Shown here one piece after another: positions 1 through 5,222 of a stretch of DNA of 7,531 nucleotides. The DNA comes from Rhizobiaceae bacterium (lineage in GTDB: Bacteria; Pseudomonadota; Alphaproteobacteria; Rhizobiales; Rhizobiaceae). Each line of letters opens with the position of its first letter. Position 1 is the stretch's first letter. The stretch spans positions 1 to 7,531 of the forward strand of contig JAJFMR010000133.1 of NCBI GenBank assembly GCA_020696915.1, read 5' to 3'. The translations under genes were made by a program, and so were the position numbers. The notes beneath the pieces are model-generated. The model searched no databases. It saw nothing but the letters and a program-made list of their open reading frames with translations, and was not told the DNA's origin.

Positions 1-1
1 C

Positions 2-1786
2 ACGACGCTCGCCCCCATCTTCAGCGACCCGGATCTGACCGTACCGCTGGTGAATCCTCAAGTCCTTCTGTCGAAGACCGACAGCCTGGGCGCGCGGTAC
101 GGCAAGTTTGCCAAGCCGGTCTATGTCGGTCAGCCCTACTATCTCGACATCAACACGACCGAACAGAGCGGCATCCGGGGCGTGCCGCTGACCTCGATTG
201 ATGGCGTCAATGCCTCTCTCGGCACCGCGACCGCGACCGGCTCGACGCGGGCGCGGACCCTGGCGGATCGGGCGAGCGACACGATCCACGCACTCGACTA
301 CGGCGCGATCGGCAACAGCCCGACCACTAACACCGCAACCCTGACGACGGCGATTGGTGCGGCGGCGGCGCGCGGCGGCGGCTATGTCCGTCTGCCGGCC
401 GGTGTGATCGTGTTCAACCAGATCACCATCCCGCAGCATGTGGTGCTGGCCGGGTACGGCCGCGCCGCCACCATCCTGCAAAGTCAGGTGGCGGGGCGCG
501 CGATCGAGTTGACCGGCGCCGACAGCGGTCTGGCGGACCTGACCCTCGACGGCATCAGCCTGATTGACGGATCGGTCGGCCTGTACGGGCGGGCGATCAA
601 TCGCGTCCGGCTGGATAATGTCGAGATCAAGCGGTTCGACAAGGGTGTGTTCTTCCGGGGCGGGCGCGATCACGTCTACCGCAGCCTCGATATCGTCAAC
701 AACGGTAGCGGCATCAGCCTTCGCGGCGACGATGACTTTGTTGGCACCGGCGTTGGCGACGAGTTCAGCGGCCTCGACTGGTTCCAGGGCGCCGTGCGCG
801 AGCACCTGGGCGGCGGTCTGGATCTGACGATGTTCGACATGCCGGTCAAGCATAATGTTTTCCATCAGGTCGATTTCATCGATAACCTGACCGAACCCGC
901 CGTGCTGGTGACCGGCGCCTCCTTCTCGTCCTTCCGGCACTGCTATTGGGAGGGCAACACGGTCAACATGACCGTGGAGGACAATGCCGACACGACCTTG
1001 CTTGACCGAAGGGTGGTCGGCCTGTCGATCGACGGCGGACAGATGGTCAACGGCACCCTGACACTGGACGGTCTGTGTCAGGATGTGGTGCTGGAACGGA
1101 TGGAACTGAACGGCCTGGAGATCCAGGCCAACGTGCCCGACACGCAGGTTCTCGTCCGCGACTGCACCGAGATCGACACGCTGATCAGCGGCGACACCAC
1201 CAAGGTAGTCCGGTTCCGCACGGTTAACGCCGGCTCTGTCACCGGCCAGACGACGAACGCCACCCCGCTTGTTGCCTGGAAAACAAGACTCCAGCCGAAC
1301 GAAGTCGTCATCGTCGACTGCATTGCCACGGCGGAGGCGATCAACACGACGGACCATGCGGCCTATGCCATCATCGCCGCTGCGCGTCAGCCTCCCGCCA
1401 CACTGACCTTCGATGAGCGGACGGCGGCGTTCAGCGTGGGCAAGCTCCTGATCGGTGGCACGTCGGGCGCGACCGGCATCATCACGGCGGCGACGAACGC
1501 CACGACCGGCACCATTTCGCTGGCGTCGGTGGAGGGCACGTTCCTCGACAACGAGCTTCTGACCGAGGAAGGCGGCACCGGCGGCGCCCGCGTCAACGGC
1601 GCCATGATCCACGGCGTCAATACTCTCGTCGGAACCCCGCTGACCACCTTCACGGCGGAAAGTCCGGACACCCTGACCTGGGGATTGTCCTTCGCCGTGG
1701 CGCAGCAGGAGCTACAGCTTATCGTCACCGGAGAGGCGGCAAAGACGATCATCTGGACAATCAACGTCCGCATGACGGTGGCCTGA
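2..1786 (+). CDS. Tailspike-like beta-helix protein (pectate lyase superfamily), 5'-truncated by window edge
   Basis: The frame is open from base 2 to the TGA at 1784-1786, giving 594 residues. A GTG at 50 could be taken as a start, but the 16 codons before it continue a typical phage tail-fibre N-terminus (FSDPDLTVPLVNPQV), so the true start is upstream. Residues are counted from base 2. About 1-95 look like a virion-attachment domain. From about 96 (ALDYGAIGNSPTTNTATLTT, then GGGYVRLPAGV and VVLAGYGRAATIL) the pattern is that of the Pectate_lyase_3 right-handed beta-helix, continuing with short beta-rungs to about 400. Residues 402-594 form a separate beta-rich domain of the kind that caps phage fibres and may bind sugar. 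Known for the family: trimeric adhesins that bind or depolymerise surface polysaccharide. I cannot identify catalytic residues, so enzyme activity is unproven. The stop overlaps the next start by one base (TGATG). Tailspike-type identity is well supported; host and substrate cannot be read. Confidence 0.85.
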   Translation, partial: TTLAPIFSDPDLTVPLVNPQVLLSKTDSLGARYGKFAKPVYVGQPYYLDINTTEQSGIRGVPLTSIDGVNASLGTATATGSTRARTLADRASDTIHALDYGAIGNSPTTNTATLTTAIGAAAARGGGYVRLPAGVIVFNQITIPQHVVLAGYGRAATILQSQVAGRAIELTGADSGLADLTLDGISLIDGSVGLYGRAINRVRLDNVEIKRFDKGVFFRGGRDHVYRSLDIVNNGSGISLRGDDDFVGTGVGDEFSGLDWFQGAVREHLGGGLDLTMFDMPVKHNVFHQVDFIDNLTEPAVLVTGASFSSFRHCYWEGNTVNMTVEDNADTTLLDRRVVGLSIDGGQMVNGTLTLDGLCQDVVLERMELNGLEIQANVPDTQVLVRDCTEIDTLISGDTTKVVRFRTVNAGSVTGQTTNATPLVAWKTRLQPNEVVIVDCIATAEAINTTDHAAYAIIAAARQPPATLTFDERTAAFSVGKLLIGGTSGATGIITAATNATTGTISLASVEGTFLDNELLTEEGGTGGARVNGAMIHGVNTLVGTPLTTFTAESPDTLTWGLSFAVAQQELQLIVTGEAAKTIIWTINVRMTVA

Positions 1787-3195
1787 TGGCCTGGATCGAT
1801 ATCCCGCTGGGCGCACAGCTTCTAACGAACCTCTCGCCCGAAAGCGTTTCGCGACAGGTGACCGAACAGGAGAACGCTTACACGACGGAACTCGGCACTC
1901 TCGCCCGGTTCCCTGGCTTGGTCCCCTTCGTCACCCTGCCCACGACCGGCCCGGTCTACCTGGAGGAATGGCGCGGCGACCTGATCGGGGTAACCTCGGG
2001 CGGCATCGTCTACCGCATCGGATCGACCGGCCTGATCCAGAACGTCACCGGCGCCGCCGTCGTTGGGGGCGGGCGCCCGACCTTCGCCTCTACGGCCGAC
2101 GAGCTTGTGATGGCGGCCGGCTCTCAGATCGTGAAACTGGCGGGAGATCGAACCGAGATCCTGTCGGCGCAGGCGCCGGAAACGAGCCATATCGTTTTCG
2201 TCAGCGGCTATCTGGTCGCGATCGAGCCGCGATCCGGCCGCTTCCGGCACTCCAAGCCGGGCCGGTACGCGGAATGGGACGACCTCGATGTGTTCAGCGC
2301 GGAGGGCCAGCCGGACGACATCGTGGCGGCGATTGCGACCGAGTTCGATGAACTGCTACTGGTCGGCCCGAAGTCGATCGAGCAGTTCGACGCTTCGCCC
2401 AATGGCACCATCCCCTTCTTCCGGCGCTGGAGCGTCGGCACCGGCGTTTATCCCGATGCGCTCAACACCCTGCACAATGCCGACAACGCGGTGTGGGCGC
2501 TGTCGCGCAAGCTGGAGTGGGTGCGGATCTCGGGTCAGACATCGGACGCGACTTCCGGCCAGATCCAGCGGGAGCTTGAGGAAGTGGACGACTGGTCCGA
2601 CGCCTGGGCGTGCGAGATCGGTATCTCCGGTCAGCGGTTCCAGATCCTCCAGGCGCCGAACGCCACCACCCGGTACGGCACCAAGGGGCGTACATGGCTG
2701 TACGATTACCGGCAGCGCCGGTGGTCAACCCTGTACGGCTGGGACAATGAAGCCAACCTTCCGACGCGCTGGCCGGGATGGAGCTACAAGTTCCTCGGCG
2801 GGCAGCACTATGTCGGCGGCGAGGGTGTGATCTACCGCCTCGATCCTGATGTGTCGCACAACGACGGGCGGATACAGCGGTTCCTGTGGCGCTCCGGTCA
2901 TCTGGACGGGCAGGCGGGAAGCGGGATGCGGGTGGACAATCTCCGTGTCCGGCTGAAGCGGGGCGCCATCGGGCCGAACGATCAGCCGGGGCAGATCAGC
3001 GTCCGCGCCAATCGGGACAATCGGGGCTTCAGCCGCGCCTGGAAGAAGTCTCTCGGCAAGGCCGGACAGCGGAACATGGTGGTCGAGTGGGGTCCGATGG
3101 GCATGGCTGACACGTGGCAGTTCGAACTTGAGTGTACCGATGGCGTACCGATCGAGATCATGGACGTGAAGGCTGACGTGACGGTGGTTCGATGA
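1786..3195 (+). CDS. P22 gp10-like packaged-DNA stabilisation / tail hub protein
   Basis: The 469 residues are close in length to phage P22 gp10 (about 470). Several landmarks match from memory: an N-terminal RFPGLVPF (residues 41-48) against gp10 SFPGIAKR; residues 140-202, where GRFRHSKPGRY, then SAEGQPDDIVAAI and LLLVGPKSIEQFD, parallel gp10 SDWFITD-type, AESQPDGIIGI and IVCFGSSTIEYF segments; YDYRQRRWSTLYGW (306-319) against the gp10 'VYDASS...QWCVLKTGLY' region; and a C-terminus made of short beta-strands. Known role of gp10: it assembles below the portal and adaptor (gp4) after packaging, retains DNA and forms the platform for needle and tailspikes. No signal peptide or membrane segment is seen. 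The start ATG overlaps the upstream stop by one base, with a weak GGTGG four bases before it, so translation is probably coupled. The gene directly follows the tailspike, unlike P22, where spike gene 9 is remote. Family assignment is strong, though sequence identity looks low. Confidence 0.82.
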   Translation: MAWIDIPLGAQLLTNLSPESVSRQVTEQENAYTTELGTLARFPGLVPFVTLPTTGPVYLEEWRGDLIGVTSGGIVYRIGSTGLIQNVTGAAVVGGGRPTFASTADELVMAAGSQIVKLAGDRTEILSAQAPETSHIVFVSGYLVAIEPRSGRFRHSKPGRYAEWDDLDVFSAEGQPDDIVAAIATEFDELLLVGPKSIEQFDASPNGTIPFFRRWSVGTGVYPDALNTLHNADNAVWALSRKLEWVRISGQTSDATSGQIQRELEEVDDWSDAWACEIGISGQRFQILQAPNATTRYGTKGRTWLYDYRQRRWSTLYGWDNEANLPTRWPGWSYKFLGGQHYVGGEGVIYRLDPDVSHNDGRIQRFLWRSGHLDGQAGSGMRVDNLRVRLKRGAIGPNDQPGQISVRANRDNRGFSRAWKKSLGKAGQRNMVVEWGPMGMADTWQFELECTDGVPIEIMDVKADVTVVR

Positions 3196-3413
3196 CGATC
3201 CCGACGCCTCCCCGGCTGACCGGGCAGCAGAACACAGACCTCGCCGCCATGATCGAGTGGGCGTGGGGTCTGTACCGCGAACTGGTTCTCCAGAACGCCG
3301 AACAGGTACGGCTGGCGCGCATCGGCGCCGTGCCCCGACTCGAACCGGACACCGCGACCACTCCGGAGACGGCGGAAGCCGTCAACGCCATCATCACCGC
3401 CGCGAAGGGGTAA
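3192..3413 (+). CDS. Small unknown phage protein (73 aa)
   Basis: I do not recognise this protein. It starts in an ATGA overlap of four bases with the gp10-like gene and ends three bases before the next gene, so it sits tightly in the operon and is probably translated by coupling. A GGTGG lies four bases before the ATG. The sequence has a Pro/Thr-rich start (TIPTPPRLTG), a probable amphipathic helix around residues 15-45 (DLAAMIEWAWGLYRELVLQN then EQVRLARIG), a Pro/Thr/Glu linker (PRLEPDTATTPE) and a short C-terminal helix. It has no signal peptide or membrane segment. It is far too short and lacks the long coiled coil expected for a gp26-type tail needle, although that is the gene next to gp10 in P22. 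It could be a small accessory virion or assembly protein. That it is a real gene is well supported by its position and overlap; its function is unknown. Confidence 0.7.
   Translation: MTIPTPPRLTGQQNTDLAAMIEWAWGLYRELVLQNAEQVRLARIGAVPRLEPDTATTPETAEAVNAIITAAKG
3404..3410 (+). promoter_or_regulatory. Ribosome binding site for the 593-aa gene
   Basis: GAAGGGG ends six bases before the ATG at 3417 and overlaps the last codons of the small upstream gene. It supports 3417 as the start and shows that this gene has its own initiation signal. Confidence 0.6.
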
Positions 3414-3416
3414 TCC

Positions 3417-5198
3417 ATGGGCGCACTTCAACAGATCGTGGCGACCGATCCGCGCGCCGCGCGTCAGGCGGCGACCGCTCTCAAGACGAAGGGCAGGGGG
3501 TCGGACACTGAACTGGCACACCTCAACCCGCGCGAACTGATCCAGCTTCGCCGGATCTCGGGCCGCGCGCCGGACGGATCGGAGGACGATATCAACCCCG
3601 CGACCGGCCTTCCGATGTTCGATGACGACAGTGGCGAGGGCGACGGCGGGCCGGGTAATGGCGGCAACACCAGTTCGGCTGGCGAGAACACGGGCGGCTC
3701 CAATCCAGGAGGCACCGATAGCAATACTGGCGGCAGTCCTGGGAACGGTGCCGGCGACGGCGGCAGCGACAGCATGGGCTACGGTCGCGATGTCGGCTAT
3801 GGCTGGGGCGCCAGTCCGACCGGCTTCTCCAGCCCGAACAGCATCAACGAGGCGGAGGCGAGTGCGGCATCGCGCGCCGGTTCCAGTGTCGCGGACGGCT
3901 ACGCCGGCATGTCGCAGGCGCAGGCGAACGCGCTTGGCGTGGGATGGAACGAGTACAGCGAACAGACAACCGGCCTGATGGGTGGGTTAAACCGGGGGCT
4001 TGGCGTCACGGTCGGAAGGCCAACCCTCGATAACCCCCATGCCACATATGATGTTCGCGAGGATGTGGTTGGCGCTATTGGTGGTATGTTCGGCCCGATC
4101 GGCTCGCTCGCGGCCAAGGCGGCGCAGGCGATCGGGATAGCGCCGCAGGATGTCAGTCTGCACAGCGGAAACTTCGCGTCTCAGGTCGGCCCCAATCACA
4201 GTTCCTCGACGAGCGTTGCGGACGCCATCGGTTCCGAGGGTACTCCTGGCCGGGACCCTTCGATGGCGACCAACTCCGAGAGCACCCATGCCGGGCCGGA
4301 CACCTCGAACGGCAACAATGGCGCCGAGGGTGCGCTTTCCGGCCGATCGACCGTCGCCGGCACGACGCCGGCCGAGGCGATGCTTGATGACACGGAGGGG
4401 CTATGGGACCCGATTAAGGCGAGGGAGCGAAACGCCTTCCGAATGACTGAAGCCGGTAAGTATATCGATGACCTGAGACAACGATGGGGATTTGACCAGA
4501 TGGAAGGTTCTCGCCTTTCCAGCATTGTTGCCGGTGCCGGCCAGTTCGGCGATAGCCAAGTGGCCCACCTGACGCCGCAGATGCAGTCATTGCTGAAGGC
4601 GTCGGGCGGCGTCGGGACGAGGAACCCGGCGACCGGCTTGCCGCAGTTCTACGCTCTCGCCGACGTGAACCGGGCGTACCAGGAAGTGTTGGGGCGGCAG
4701 GGTGACGCGGAGGGCATCCAGAACTGGTCACGGGTCAACCCGAACGGCACCTATAACGATCTGGTGCAGCAGTTCCGGGGGACTGACGAGGCGCAGAACA
4801 ACGCGATTAATTCGGCCTACAAGACGCTGCTGGGCCGCGATGCCGAGAACAATGATGTGGTGCAAAGCTGGAATACCGCCATGGACACATGGAATGGTCA
4901 GGGGAAGGACCCTTACGCCGAACTCCTGAATCACTTCAAGGGGTCGCAGGAGTACAAATTAAAACCCGCCACGCCGGCCGCGCCGGCTACCCCGACGACG
5001 ACACCGACTGCCACACCGACGACACCGGCCACCCCGACGACGACACCGACCACTACACCGACGACACCGGCCACCCCGACGACGACGCCGGCGACAGTCT
5101 CCCCGCTCCAGAACGTCTCTACTCTGACGCCGGTTCGCGTGCCCCGGTTCCGCTCGCGCCGGTACGCCGGCTACATCGCGCCGAACTTCTCCAGTTAA
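3417..5198 (+). CDS. Large mosaic virion protein with duplicated NPATGLP motif, DUF4214-like repeats and Thr/Pro tract
   Basis: This 593-residue protein is not recognised as a whole. In order: residues 31-68 hold AHLNPRELIQLRR then NPATGLPMF; 69-125 are Gly/Asp/Asn/Ser-rich and disordered-looking; 217-241 form a hydrophobic Gly/Ala segment (VVGAIGGMFGPIGSLAAKAA) that might pack or touch membrane; 250-320 are again Ser/Gly/Asn-rich; 381-411 repeat the first motif (AHLTPQMQSLLKASGG then NPATGLPQF). Residues 417-513 hold two DUF4214-like copies: AYQEVLGRQGDAEGIQNW with LVQQFRGTDEA, then AYKTLLGRDAENNDVVQSW with LLNHFKGSQEY. Residues 517-560 are a Thr/Pro/Ala tract, and the end is basic (RVPRFRSRRYAGY). 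DUF4214 is known mainly from bacterial surface and secreted proteins, with no fixed activity. The position after the gp10-like gene suggests a virion component, possibly for ejection or tail, but this is inference. It has its own Shine-Dalgarno sequence. The gene itself is certain; its role is open. Confidence 0.85.
   Translation: MGALQQIVATDPRAARQAATALKTKGRGSDTELAHLNPRELIQLRRISGRAPDGSEDDINPATGLPMFDDDSGEGDGGPGNGGNTSSAGENTGGSNPGGTDSNTGGSPGNGAGDGGSDSMGYGRDVGYGWGASPTGFSSPNSINEAEASAASRAGSSVADGYAGMSQAQANALGVGWNEYSEQTTGLMGGLNRGLGVTVGRPTLDNPHATYDVREDVVGAIGGMFGPIGSLAAKAAQAIGIAPQDVSLHSGNFASQVGPNHSSSTSVADAIGSEGTPGRDPSMATNSESTHAGPDTSNGNNGAEGALSGRSTVAGTTPAEAMLDDTEGLWDPIKARERNAFRMTEAGKYIDDLRQRWGFDQMEGSRLSSIVAGAGQFGDSQVAHLTPQMQSLLKASGGVGTRNPATGLPQFYALADVNRAYQEVLGRQGDAEGIQNWSRVNPNGTYNDLVQQFRGTDEAQNNAINSAYKTLLGRDAENNDVVQSWNTAMDTWNGQGKDPYAELLNHFKGSQEYKLKPATPAAPATPTTTPTATPTTPATPTTTPTTTPTTPATPTTTPATVSPLQNVSTLTPVRVPRFRSRRYAGYIAPNFSS
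4665..4955 (+). other. Two tandem DUF4214-like domain copies within the 593-aa protein
   Basis: Copy 1 (residues 417-458) and copy 2 (residues about 464-513) share the layout AY-x2-(V/L)LGR, then W 12 residues after the LGR motif's Gly (residues 437 and 485), then a helix ending in F-(R/K)-G-(T/S)-x-E. This LGR...W...F..S.E(Y/F) pattern is the hallmark of DUF4214 as I know it. Copy 2 lacks the usual Asp-x-x-Gly turn (it has AENNDVV), so it is the more diverged copy. Confidence 0.65.
4983..5096 (+). repeat. 42-bp tandem repeat, about 2.7 copies, coding for a Thr/Pro linker
   Basis: Unit 1 is 4983-5024, unit 2 is 5025-5066 and partial unit 3 is 5067-5096. The units encode PATPTTTPTATPTT, PATPTTTPTTTPTT and PATPTTTPAT (unit 1 begins P from the preceding AAP). 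Units 1 and 2 differ at about 4 of 42 bases, including silent changes. The length is a multiple of three, so copy-number changes keep the frame. The encoded tract is likely an extended, flexible linker. Confidence 0.9.
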
Positions 5199-5210
5199 GA
5201 CACATCACAC

Positions 5211-5216
5211 GGAGGG
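5211..5216 (+). promoter_or_regulatory. Strong ribosome binding site for the 591-aa gene
   Basis: GGAGGG lies six bases before the ATG at 5223, within the 24-base gap after the previous stop. This is the longest intergenic stretch in the window and the best Shine-Dalgarno match, which fits a protein needed in many copies. It excludes the in-frame ATG at 5235 as the preferred start. Confidence 0.75.
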
Positions 5217-5222
5217 CGCCGC

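Noticed and set aside
50..52. GTG as the start of the tailspike gene
   Set aside because: The frame is open to the window edge and the 16 preceding codons fit a fibre N-terminus, so the gene very probably begins upstream.
3192..3413. Tail needle (gp26-like) for the small gene
   Set aside because: The position fits, but 73 residues without heptad repeats are too short for the known trimeric needle.
2982..3521. 179-codon antisense frame spanning three + strand genes
   Set aside because: It crosses the ends of the gp10-like gene, the small gene and the start of the next gene; no start context or domain supports it.
5199..5222. Promoter or terminator in the only sizeable intergenic gap
   Set aside because: The 24 bases hold a ribosome site but no inverted repeat with a T run and no recognisable -35/-10 pair.
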